Part shown: positions 18,514-26,987 of the stretch, in pieces | Layout of the letters: the number at the start of each line of letters is the position of its first letter | Position numbering within the stretch: position 1 is the first letter of the stretch | From: Variovorax paradoxus | Lineage (GTDB): Bacteria > Pseudomonadota > Gammaproteobacteria > Burkholderiales > Burkholderiaceae_C | Reading direction: 5' to 3' | Assembly (NCBI RefSeq): GCF_029919115.1 | Contig: NZ_CP123990.1 | Coordinates: 3,994,501 to 4,058,500 of the forward strand | Length of the DNA: 64,000 nt | Translations under genes and position numbers: made by a program | Notes under the pieces: generated by a model | The model's database searches: none | Told to the model about the DNA's origin: nothing | The model's input: the letters and a program-made list of their open reading frames with translations, nothing else

Positions 18514-20397
18514 TTACTCGGCGTCAACCACGGCCGTGCCGTCGGTCTTGGGGCGCCACACCGTGCCGATCGACACCGTCTTGAGCTTCTTCTTCTGGCC
18601 GTACCAGAAGTTCACGAGGCCGCGGGAGAAGAACACCGCGGAGAACATCGAGGTGACGATGCCGATGCAGTGCACCACCGCAAAACCGCGAACCGGGCCC
18701 GAGCCGAATGCCAGCAAGGCGATGCCGGCAATCAGCGTGGTCACGTTGGAGTCGAGAATCGTGCCCCAGGCGCGGTCGTAGCCCGCATGAATGGCAGCCT
18801 GAGGCGAGGCGCCGTTGCGCAGCTCTTCGCGCACGCGCTCGTTGATGAGCACGTTGGAGTCGATGGCCACGCCAATGGCCAGCGCCATGGCCGCAATGCC
18901 GGGCAGCGTGAGCGTGGCCTGCAGCATCGAGAGAATGGCCACCAGCAGCATCAGGTTGACGGCCAGCGCAATCGACGAGAACAGGCCGAACAGTGCGTAG
19001 TACGCGCACATGAAGATCATGATGGCGATGAAGCCGTACATCACGCTCTTGAAGCCCTTTTCGATGTTGTCGGCACCCAGGCTCGGGCCGATGGTGCGCT
19101 CCTGGATGATTTCCATCGGCGCGGCCAGCGAGCCGGCGCGCAGCAGCAGAGCCAGGTCGGCGGCCTCGGCCACGGTCATCGAACCCGAAATCTGGAAGCG
19201 GTTGCCGAGCTCGCCGTTGATCGATGGGGCCGTGAGCACTTCGCCCTTGCCCTTTTCGAAGATCAGCATGGCCATGCGCTTCTTGTAGTTTTCGCGGCTC
19301 ACGTCGCGCATGATCCGGCCGCCCTTGGCGTCCATGGTCAGGTCGACCTTGGGCTGGTTGCTCTGCTGGTCGAAGCCGGGCTGCGCGTCGGTGAGGCTTT
19401 CGCCGGTGACGAGCACCTGCTTCTTGACGATCACCGGGCGGCCGTTGCGCTCGAGGAATTTCTCGGAGCCGAAGGGCACCGGTCCGCCGCTCAGTTCGGC
19501 TGCGCGGCCTTCTGCGCTTTCGTCGACCAGGCGCATTTCGAGCGTGGCGGTGCGGCCCAGGATGTCCTTAGCCTTGGCCGTGTCCTGCACGCCGGGCAGC
19601 TGCACCACGATGCGGTCCAGGCCCTGCTGCTGGATCACAGGTTCGGCCACGCCGAGTTCGTTGATCCGGTTGTGCAGGGTGGTGATGTTCTGCTTGAGCG
19701 CCGCATCCTGCAGCCGGCGCGCGGCCTCGGGCTTGATGGTGGCGGTGAGTCGCCAATTGCTGCCGTCTTGCGCTTCGGTGGTTGCGAGATCGGGGAACTG
19801 GTCCTGGATGATTTGCTTGGCCGTTTGCAGCGCCGCCGCGTCGCGGAACGAAACCTCGATGGTCTGGCCATTGCGGTTGACCGAAGTGCCGCGGATGCCT
19901 TTGTCGCGGAAAGTGGTGCGCAGGTCGCCTGCAAACGACTCGGCCTTCTTGTCGATGGCGCCCTTCATGTCGACCTGCAGCAAGAAGTCGACGCCGCCGC
20001 GCAGGTCGAGGCCCAGGTACATGGGGAACGCGTGCAGCGACGTGAGCCACGCCGGGGAGCGCGAAACCAGGTTCAGCGCCACCACATACGGCGGGTCTGA
20101 CGCATCGGGCACCAGCGTGCGCTGCAAGACGTCGCGCGCCTTGAGCTGCTCGTCGGGCGTGCCGAAGCGCGCGCGCAGCGAGCCGCCTTCGAGCGTGAGC
20201 AGGTCGGGCGTGAGCCCGGCTGTTTTCAGCGCCTCCTCGACCCTGCCCTGGGTGGCGGCATCGACCTTGACGGTCGACTTGGCCGCGGACACCTGCACGG
20301 CAGGCGCCTCGCCGAAGAAATTGGGCAGGGAATAGATCAACCCCACAAGCAGCACGATCACGATGATCGCGTACTTCCAGACCGGATAACGGTTCAT
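18514..20397 (-). CDS. secD: protein translocase subunit SecD
   Basis: Partner of SecF, 627 residues. It begins MNRYPVWKYAIIVIVLLVGL (first transmembrane segment), has the YLGLDLRGGVDFLLQVDMKG motif and a large periplasmic region with the P1 and head subdomains. Five more transmembrane segments include AIGVAIDSNVLINERVREEL. The yajC-secD-secF order is the standard operon. The tgt and queA genes that often precede it are not present here; an indolepyruvate oxidoreductase lies upstream instead. Confidence 0.98.
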   Translation of the reverse strand: MNRYPVWKYAIIVIVLLVGLIYSLPNFFGEAPAVQVSAAKSTVKVDAATQGRVEEALKTAGLTPDLLTLEGGSLRARFGTPDEQLKARDVLQRTLVPDASDPPYVVALNLVSRSPAWLTSLHAFPMYLGLDLRGGVDFLLQVDMKGAIDKKAESFAGDLRTTFRDKGIRGTSVNRNGQTIEVSFRDAAALQTAKQIIQDQFPDLATTEAQDGSNWRLTATIKPEAARRLQDAALKQNITTLHNRINELGVAEPVIQQQGLDRIVVQLPGVQDTAKAKDILGRTATLEMRLVDESAEGRAAELSGGPVPFGSEKFLERNGRPVIVKKQVLVTGESLTDAQPGFDQQSNQPKVDLTMDAKGGRIMRDVSRENYKKRMAMLIFEKGKGEVLTAPSINGELGNRFQISGSMTVAEAADLALLLRAGSLAAPMEIIQERTIGPSLGADNIEKGFKSVMYGFIAIMIFMCAYYALFGLFSSIALAVNLMLLVAILSMLQATLTLPGIAAMALAIGVAIDSNVLINERVREELRNGASPQAAIHAGYDRAWGTILDSNVTTLIAGIALLAFGSGPVRGFAVVHCIGIVTSMFSAVFFSRGLVNFWYGQKKKLKTVSIGTVWRPKTDGTAVVDAE

Positions 20398-20481
20398 GAG
20401 AGAGCGCTTTTCAGAAACGAAACACGGCGTGACTTGAGGCCTTGCTCCACAAAGCGCAAGGCCGGGCCACGCATTTATTGC

Positions 20482-20814
20482 TTACTTGACGGCGCCCTTG
20501 GGCAAGACCTGGATCACAGCGCTGCGCTGGATCTTGATCTCCACGCCATTGGCAATTTCAAGGCCCAGGTACTGGTCGCCGAGCGAGGTGATCTTGCCCA
20601 GCACGCCGCCGGCCGTTGCCACCTCGTCGCCCTTGGCCAGCGCCTCGATCATGGCGCGGGCTTCTTTCTGGCGCTTCATCTGCGGGCGGATCATCACGAA
20701 ATACAGCACCACGAACATCAGCACCAGGGGCAGCATGCTGCCCAGCGAAGACAACATGTCGCCACCGCCGGAAGCAGCGGGCGCGGTTTGGGCGAAAGCA
20801 GAGGAAATGAACAA
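20482..20814 (-). CDS. yajC: preprotein translocase subunit YajC
   Basis: A small inner-membrane protein of about 110 residues associated with SecDF. It has one transmembrane segment (LPLVLMFVVLYFVMIRPQMK), followed by the conserved KRQKEARAMIEALAKGDEV and GVLGKITSLGDQYLGLEIAN. I take the TTG at 20814 as start (FISSAFAQ follows), because GGAGAC lies at the right distance upstream and the product then has the normal length. The open frame extends to 20916 with an uncharacteristic leader. Confidence 0.93.
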   Translation of the reverse strand: MFISSAFAQTAPAASGGGDMLSSLGSMLPLVLMFVVLYFVMIRPQMKRQKEARAMIEALAKGDEVATAGGVLGKITSLGDQYLGLEIANGVEIKIQRSAVIQVLPKGAVK

Positions 20815-21046
20815 GAGAGTCTCCAGCAGAGAGAAGAGGAATGTCAGAAGCGCGGAACGGGCCCGCGGTTCCGCGGCCCCGTGGAAAAGGCCGCGAGTCA
20901 GAGCGTGAAGCGGCAACGGCCGCGCACAGCAGCGGGCATTGTATTCGTGGCAATGCCCCGCCCCGCGCGCTTATCCGGCGCGCCGGGCAGGGCTTTCCAG
21001 GGCTCGGGGCGCGCGTCTGGCGCTATGTTTTCAGGAGCAGGGCACG

Positions 21047-21067
21047 GCGACAGGCCGGCCTCGTCGC
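21047..21067 (-). terminator. hairpin just past the indolepyruvate oxidoreductase stop
   Basis: GCGAC and GTCGC flank AGG-CCGG-CCT, forming an 8-bp stem with one bulge a few bases after the stop. There is no U tract, so it is a stabilising or weak terminator hairpin at best. Confidence 0.3.
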
Positions 21068-21072
21068 AAAAA

Positions 21073-24000
21073 TCAGGCTGCCGCGCGCTGCGCCGACTGC
21101 GGGTTGCGCCACTTGGCGAGCAATTCGCTCCAGCGGGTGCGGGCAGCGGCCAGGTTGCGCTCCTTCACATGGCCGTAGCCGCGAATCTGCTCGGGCAGGC
21201 TGGCAATCTCCAGCGCCAGCGCGTGGTTCTCGGCGTGCAGGCCGGCAATCACCTCTTCGATGCTCGCACGGTATTCGCCGATGAGCGCGCGCTCGGTCTT
21301 GCGCTCTTCGGTGCGCCCGAAGATGTCCAGGGCAGTGCCGCGCAGGCCCTTGAGCCGCGCCAGCAGCCTGAAGCCGGAGAGCATCCACGGGCCGAATTGC
21401 TGTTTCTGCAGCTCGCCCTTGGTGTTCTTCTTGGCGATGATAGGAGGCGCAAGGTGGTAGTTGAGCTTGAAGTCCTTCCCCATCTCGCCCTCGAACATGC
21501 CCTCGACCCGGTCCAGGAAGCTGCGGTCGGTGTGCAGGCGCGCCACTTCGTATTCGTCCTTGTACGCCATCAGCTTGAACAGGTAGCGGGCAACGGTCTC
21601 GGTCAGCGCGGTCTTGCCCAGCACCGATTCGGCCTGCTGCACCTTGCCCACGAACTGCCGGTATTCGTCGGCATAAGCCGCGTTCTGGTAGCCCGTCAGA
21701 AATTCGGCCCGGCGCGCCACCAGGCTTTCGACGGTTTCGCGCTTCTTGAACTCGATGACGTGGCCGGGGCGAACGCGCTTTTGCAGTGCGTCCGGGTTGG
21801 CCGCCGCCTGGCGGCCCCAGGCAAAGGCGGCCTTGTTGTTATCGACCGCCACGGCGTTGAGCTCGATGGCCCGCAGCAGCGACTCGAGTGCCAGCGGGAT
21901 CCAGCCCTTTTGCCAGGCAAAGCCCAGCAGCATCGGGTTGGCGTAGAGGCTGTCGCCCATCAGCGTCGTGGCGGCAGCATCCGCATCGAAGGTGCCGAGC
22001 GCATCGGTGCCCACGACGCGCGCGATCTGGTTCGCGCAATCGTCTTGCGGATTGACCCAGTTGGAATTGCGCACAAAAGCGGCCGTGGGCGTGCTGTGCG
22101 TGTTGAGCGCCACGTGCGTGCGCCCTTCGCGCATGCGCGCCAGGGTTTCGGCGTTCACCGCCACCAGCGGATCGGCCGCAAGAATGAGGTCGGCCGCGGC
22201 AGTGCCGACGCGCGTGGTGCGAATCGCGTCCTGCGATTCGCCGATGAGCGCATGGCTCCACGTGGCACCGCCCTTTTGGGCCAAGCCAGCCGCATCCTGC
22301 GTGACGATGCCCTTGCCCTCGATGTGCGCCGCCATGCCCAGCAGCTGGCCGATGGTGATGACACCCGTGCCGCCGACGCCGGCCACCACGATGCCCCACA
22401 CCTGACCCTGCGCCAGTGCCGGCACGGTTGGCTCGGGCAGCGGGCCGAGTTCGAGCGGCGTATCGGCCTTGTTCTTCGCCTTCTTCTTGAGCTGGCCGCC
22501 TTCGACGGTGACGAAGCTCGGGCAGAAGCCCTTGAGGCAACTCATGTCCTTGTTGCAGGTGCTCTGGTTGATGGTGCGCTTGCGGCCGAATTCGGTTTCG
22601 AGCGGCTCCACCGACAGGCAGTTGCTCTTCACGCTGCAGTCGCCGCAGCCTTCGCAGACCAGGTCGTTGATGACCACGCGCTTGGCCGGATCGACGGCCG
22701 TGCCCCGCTTGCGGCGGCGGCGCTTCTCGGTGGCGCAGGTCTGGTCGTAGATGATGGCGGTGGTGCCGGCAATCGCGCGGAACTCGCGCTGGATGTCGTC
22801 CAGCAGGTCGCGGTGCTTCACCTCGACGTGGTCGCCGGGGATGTTCACGCCCTCGTACTTCTCGGGCTCGTCGGTCACGATGACGACCTTCTTCGCGCCT
22901 TCGGCATGCAGGCTTTCGGCAATCTGCAGCACCGAGTGGCCCTCGGGCCGCTCGCCGACCTGCTGGCCGCCGGTCATGGCCACGGCGTCGTTGTAGAGGA
23001 TCTTGTAGGTGATGTTCACGCCCGCGGCAATGCTCTGGCGGATGGCGAGCAGGCCACTGTGGAAGTACGTGCCGTCGCCCAGGTTCGCGAAGATGTGCTG
23101 GTCGGTGGTGAAGGGCTGCTGGCCCACCCACGGCACGCCCTCGCCGCCCATCTGCGTGAAGCCAATGGTGGAGCGGTCCATCCAGGTTGCCATGAAGTGG
23201 CAGCCGATGCCGCCCATGGCGCGCGAGCCCTCGGGCACCACGGTGCTGGTGTTGTGCGGGCAGCCCGAGCAGAACCACGGCTGGCGGTCGGCGCCCTGCA
23301 CGCCGCCCACCTTGAGCGCTTCCATCGAGCGCTCCTTGGCTTCGAGGATGGCGATCTGCGCATCGATGCGCGCATGCATGTCGGTGCCCGCCTGGTCCAG
23401 GATGCCGAGCTTGCGCAGGCGCTGGGCAATGGCCTTGGCGATGAGCGCAGGGTTCAGGTCGGCGTTGGCGCGCAGCAGCGTGTTGGCGGTGGGATTGGGC
23501 ATGGCCCATTCGCCGCCCGAAAAATCGCCGTCGAGCTCGTTGAACTTGCCGAGCACGTTGGGGCGCACGTCGGCGCGCCAGTTGTAGAGCTCTTCCTTCA
23601 GCTGGTATTCGATGACCTGGCGCTTTTCTTCCACCACCAGGATTTCCTGCAGGCCGGTGGCAAAGTCGCGCGTGAGCTGCGCCTCCAGCGGCCACACCAC
23701 GCCCACCTTGTGCAGCCGGATGCCCAACTGGCGGCAGGTGGCGTCATCCAGGCCGAGGTCGATCAGCGCCTGGCGGGTGTCGTTGTAGGCCTTGCCGCTG
23801 GCCATGATTCCGAAGCGATCGTTCGGGCCTTCGATCACGTTGTGGTTGAGCCGGTTGGCGCGGATGTAGGCCAGCGCGGCATACCACTTGTAGTGCATGA
23901 GCCGCGCTTCCTGCTCGAGCGCGTGGTCGGGCCAGCGAATGTGCAGGCCGCCGGGCGGCATCTGGAAATCGGTGGGAATGACGATCTCGACGCGGTCCGG

Positions 24001-24681
24001 GTCGATCATGGCCGTGGCGCTCGACTCGACGATTTCCTGGATCGTCTTCATGCCCGACCAGATGCCCGAGAAGCGGCTCATGGCAAAGGCGTGAATGCCC
24101 AGGTCCAATATTTCCTGCACGTTGGCCGGAAAGAACACCGGCGTGCCGCAGGCCTTGAAGATGTGGTCGCTCTGGTGCGCGGCCGTGCTGCTCTTCGAAA
24201 TATGGTCGTCGCCTGCCACCGCAATCACGCCGCCCCATTCGGTGGTGCCGGCCATGTTGGCGTGCTTGAAGACGTCGGAGCAGCGGTCCACGCCCGGGCC
24301 CTTGCCGTACCAGATGCCGAAGACGCCGTCGAACTTGTTGGTGCCCGCGGGCGAGAAGCCCAGTTGCTGAGTGCCCCAGAGCGCCGTGGCGGCAAGCTCT
24401 TCATTCACGCCGGGCTGGAAGATGATGTTCTGTTCCTTCAGGAACTTGCTCGCCTTCCATAGCGCCTGGTCGTAGCCGCCTAGCGGAGAGCCGCGATACC
24501 CGCTGATGAAGCCCGCGGTGTTCTTGCCGGCCTGCTTGTCGCGCAGCCGCTGCAGCATGGGCAGCTTGACCAGCGCCTGCACCCCGCTCATGAAGGCCCG
24601 GCCGTAATCGAGGCTGTATTTGTCGTCGAGCGTGACGGTTTCCAGCGCCTTGCGGATGTGCTCGGGCAGCGGTGCGTTCAT
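21073..24681 (-). CDS. fused indolepyruvate ferredoxin oxidoreductase
   Basis: A 1202-residue single-chain enzyme of the 2-oxoacid:ferredoxin oxidoreductase superfamily. It oxidatively decarboxylates aryl-pyruvates to aryl-acetyl-CoA with thiamine diphosphate. N-terminal pyrimidine-binding-like region: GYRGSPLGGYDQALW. TPP-binding region: GVPWVGQQPF and LGDGTYFHSGLLA. Next comes an Fe-S segment CEGCGDCSVKSNC with further Cys in CNKDMSCLKGFCPSF, then the gamma-like domain GVGGTGVITIGQLLG, and last a DUF6537-type C terminus. The start at 24681 follows GGAGACAGACAAAC; 24768 is an unneeded extension. It is divergent from an Lrp regulator, which probably controls it. Confidence 0.94.
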   Translation of the reverse strand: MNAPLPEHIRKALETVTLDDKYSLDYGRAFMSGVQALVKLPMLQRLRDKQAGKNTAGFISGYRGSPLGGYDQALWKASKFLKEQNIIFQPGVNEELAATALWGTQQLGFSPAGTNKFDGVFGIWYGKGPGVDRCSDVFKHANMAGTTEWGGVIAVAGDDHISKSSTAAHQSDHIFKACGTPVFFPANVQEILDLGIHAFAMSRFSGIWSGMKTIQEIVESSATAMIDPDRVEIVIPTDFQMPPGGLHIRWPDHALEQEARLMHYKWYAALAYIRANRLNHNVIEGPNDRFGIMASGKAYNDTRQALIDLGLDDATCRQLGIRLHKVGVVWPLEAQLTRDFATGLQEILVVEEKRQVIEYQLKEELYNWRADVRPNVLGKFNELDGDFSGGEWAMPNPTANTLLRANADLNPALIAKAIAQRLRKLGILDQAGTDMHARIDAQIAILEAKERSMEALKVGGVQGADRQPWFCSGCPHNTSTVVPEGSRAMGGIGCHFMATWMDRSTIGFTQMGGEGVPWVGQQPFTTDQHIFANLGDGTYFHSGLLAIRQSIAAGVNITYKILYNDAVAMTGGQQVGERPEGHSVLQIAESLHAEGAKKVVIVTDEPEKYEGVNIPGDHVEVKHRDLLDDIQREFRAIAGTTAIIYDQTCATEKRRRRKRGTAVDPAKRVVINDLVCEGCGDCSVKSNCLSVEPLETEFGRKRTINQSTCNKDMSCLKGFCPSFVTVEGGQLKKKAKNKADTPLELGPLPEPTVPALAQGQVWGIVVAGVGGTGVITIGQLLGMAAHIEGKGIVTQDAAGLAQKGGATWSHALIGESQDAIRTTRVGTAAADLILAADPLVAVNAETLARMREGRTHVALNTHSTPTAAFVRNSNWVNPQDDCANQIARVVGTDALGTFDADAAATTLMGDSLYANPMLLGFAWQKGWIPLALESLLRAIELNAVAVDNNKAAFAWGRQAAANPDALQKRVRPGHVIEFKKRETVESLVARRAEFLTGYQNAAYADEYRQFVGKVQQAESVLGKTALTETVARYLFKLMAYKDEYEVARLHTDRSFLDRVEGMFEGEMGKDFKLNYHLAPPIIAKKNTKGELQKQQFGPWMLSGFRLLARLKGLRGTALDIFGRTEERKTERALIGEYRASIEEVIAGLHAENHALALEIASLPEQIRGYGHVKERNLAAARTRWSELLAKWRNPQSAQRAAA

Positions 24682-24860
24682 GTTTGTCTGTCTCCGTATG
24701 GCGGGGCCTCGTGGGCCTGGCTGATGGGTGTGGGTCTGTGCCCGGGTCGGGCGCGAGCCCATGATCACGCAAAGTGTATGCCGGGGCCAGCGACAGGTGT
24801 TTGCGTTCTTCGCCTCAAAAAAACGCCTTTCAGAAAGAATCTTGCTTAATATCGGTGCTT

Positions 24861-25337
24861 ATGGAAAGCATTGACAAGTTCGACCTTGCAATCCTGCAAG
24901 AACTGCAGGCCGATGGCCGCCTGACGAATGCCGAGCTTGCGCAGCGCGTAGGCCTTTCGGCCGCACCCTGCTGGCGCCGGGTGCGCGCGCTGGAAGAAGC
25001 CGGCTTCATCAAGGGCTATCACGCCGAGATCGACCGCCACAAGATCGGGCTCGGCGTGCTCGCTTTCGTGCGCGTGGACACCGAACGTGTGACGCACGAC
25101 GCCACCCAGCAGCTCGAGGACGCCATCCGCAAGCTGCCCGAGGTGGTGGCCTGCCACTACATCAGCGGCACCGGCACCTTCGAGCTGCAGGTGGTGGCGC
25201 AGGACCTGGACAGCTTCTCGGCCTTTGCGAGGCGCCACCTGATGAACCTGCCCAATGTGAAAGACCTGCACACCAGCTTCTCGCTGGGCGAGGTGAAGGC
25301 CAGCAGCGCCTGGCCGCTCGGGCACCTGGCACGCTAG
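24861..25337 (+). CDS. Lrp/AsnC-family transcriptional regulator
   Basis: A 158-residue regulator. The N-terminal helix-turn-helix (DKFDLAILQELQADGRLTNA, then LAQRVGLSAAPCWRRVRALE) is followed by the RAM ligand-binding domain (GLGVLAFVRVDTER through HTSFSLGEVK). It is divergent from the indolepyruvate oxidoreductase gene with a 179-base spacer; Lrp proteins in this setting usually sense aromatic or branched amino acids and control the adjacent catabolic gene. A CTTTC-A-GAAAG dyad at 24827-24837 lies just upstream. The frame is open back to 24774 but ATG at 24861 gives the normal family N terminus. Confidence 0.95.
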   Translation: MESIDKFDLAILQELQADGRLTNAELAQRVGLSAAPCWRRVRALEEAGFIKGYHAEIDRHKIGLGVLAFVRVDTERVTHDATQQLEDAIRKLPEVVACHYISGTGTFELQVVAQDLDSFSAFARRHLMNLPNVKDLHTSFSLGEVKASSAWPLGHLAR

Positions 25338-25407
25338 CTGCAACCTAGAATTCCCGTCCACCACAGACACACGCCGCCCGCCGGGCGGAACAAGAGGAAT
25401 AAACCCC

Positions 25408-26166
25408 ATGAACTCCATCCGCCGCACCCTGGCGCTCGGCCTTGCCGCCGCCGCGCTCGCCTTTGGCGCCCAGGCACAGAACCGCGAACTCACCGTGGCC
25501 TCGAGCGCCACCTATGCGCCTTTCGCCTTCGAGAACAAGGACAAGCAGATCGTCGGCTTCGACATCGACATCATCAACGCCATCGCCAAGCAGCAAGGCC
25601 TGAAGATCAAGGTGGTCAACACGCCGTTCACCGGCATCTTCGGCGCGCTCAACAACGGCGACGTCGACCTCGTGATTTCGGGCGTCACCATCAACGAAAA
25701 GCGCAAGCAGAGCTACGACTTCACGCCGCCCTACTTTGCGGCGCGCCAGCTCATCGCACTGCCCAAGAGCAGCACGGTCGCCTCGCTGAAGGATCTTGCC
25801 GGCAAGAAGATTGCCGTGGTGAGCGCCTCCACCGCCGACGACATCGCCTCGCGCGAGTTCGGCAAGACCAGCCCCAACATCCGCCGCTTCGAGAGCACGC
25901 CGCTCATCATTTCGGAACTGGCCGGCGGCGGCGTCGATGCCGCCATGGGCGACAACGGCGTGATCGCCTACCGCGTGGCGCAAAATCCCGAGCTCAAGAC
26001 CATCGACGACAAGTCCTTCCCTGAAGAGGGCTTCGGCATCGTCGTGAAGAAGGGCGACAAGGCGCTGCTCGACAAGCTCACGGCCGGCCTGGCTGCGATC
26101 CGCGCCGACGGCAGCTACAACACGATCTACAAGAAGTGGTTCAACAAGGACCCGAACGCCCGATGA
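25408..26166 (+). CDS. polar amino acid ABC transporter substrate-binding protein
   Basis: A 252-residue periplasmic protein of solute-binding family 3. Signal peptide at residues 1-26 (ending AFGAQAQ). Signatures are TVASSATYAPFAFENKD, VGFDIDIINAIAK and DLVISGVTINEKRKQSYDFT, which indicate an amino-acid ligand. The permease follows 35 bases downstream. GAGGAATAAACCCC upstream gives a good ribosome-binding site. Confidence 0.95.
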   Translation: MNSIRRTLALGLAAAALAFGAQAQNRELTVASSATYAPFAFENKDKQIVGFDIDIINAIAKQQGLKIKVVNTPFTGIFGALNNGDVDLVISGVTINEKRKQSYDFTPPYFAARQLIALPKSSTVASLKDLAGKKIAVVSASTADDIASREFGKTSPNIRRFESTPLIISELAGGGVDAAMGDNGVIAYRVAQNPELKTIDDKSFPEEGFGIVVKKGDKALLDKLTAGLAAIRADGSYNTIYKKWFNKDPNAR

Positions 26167-26201
26167 GCAGCACGTCCGGCCCGGGCGCAAGGGAGCACTA
26201 G

Positions 26202-26972
26202 ATGGAACAGCCGATCCTGTTGTTCGGATGGTTCCGCTGGGACATCCTGGTCGAATACAAAGACCTGTTCTGGCAAGGCGCCTGGATGACGCTGCGCATG
26301 ACGGTGGTGTGCGTGCTGCTGGGCGCAAGCTGGGGCCTGTGCCTGGCGCTCGCGCGGCTCGCGCAGCCGCGCCATGCGCCCTGGACCTGGGTTGCGCGGT
26401 TCTTTCTGCGGTGGCCGGCGACGGTGTACGTGAGCTTCTTTCGCGGCACGCCTCTCTTCGTGCAGATCCTGCTGATTCACTTCGCGGTGATGCCGGTGTT
26501 CATTCATCCCACCACCGGCCTCCTTATCGACGGCGACCTAGCGCGCACGCTTAAGCAGGAACACGGCGCGCTCATTTCCGGCGTGGTGGCGCTCACGCTC
26601 AACTCCGCGGCCTACATTTCCGAAGTGTTCCGCGCCGGCATCCAGTCGATCTCGCGCGGACAGTTCGATGCGGGCCGGTCGATCGGCTTCACGCCCGCGC
26701 AGGTCATGCGCTACGTGGTGCTGCCGCAGGCCTTCCGCCGCATGCTGCCGCCGCTTGGCAACAACGCGATCGCCTTGCTGAAAGACACCTCCCTGGTCTC
26801 GGCCATCGGCTTGGCCGAACTGGCCTACGCCGCACGCACGGTGGCCGGCGCCTATGCGCGCTACTGGGAGCCGTACCTTGCGATTTCGGTGGTGTACTGG
26901 GTCATGACGCTGGTGCTCACCACGATGCTGCGGCGGCTCGAACACCGCCTGGCGCGCAGCGACAGGGGATAG
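26202..26972 (+). CDS. amino acid ABC transporter permease
   Basis: A 256-residue inner-membrane permease of the HisM/GlnP type. It has about five transmembrane segments and the family stretches FFRGTPLFVQILLIH, GFTPAQVMRYVVLPQAFRRM (EAA loop) and LKDTSLVSAIGLAEL. It is coupled to the binding protein upstream. No ATP-binding subunit is encoded beside it: the next gene is an MFS exporter. The system must therefore borrow an ATPase encoded elsewhere. Confidence 0.95.
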   Translation: MEQPILLFGWFRWDILVEYKDLFWQGAWMTLRMTVVCVLLGASWGLCLALARLAQPRHAPWTWVARFFLRWPATVYVSFFRGTPLFVQILLIHFAVMPVFIHPTTGLLIDGDLARTLKQEHGALISGVVALTLNSAAYISEVFRAGIQSISRGQFDAGRSIGFTPAQVMRYVVLPQAFRRMLPPLGNNAIALLKDTSLVSAIGLAELAYAARTVAGAYARYWEPYLAISVVYWVMTLVLTTMLRRLEHRLARSDRG

Positions 26973-26987
26973 GCACAATCGGGCGAC

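Noticed and set aside
20434..24462. 1342-codon open frame on the plus strand
   Set aside because: It is antisense to the fused indolepyruvate oxidoreductase and partly to yajC; high GC third positions keep the opposite frame open. The translation shows no domain.
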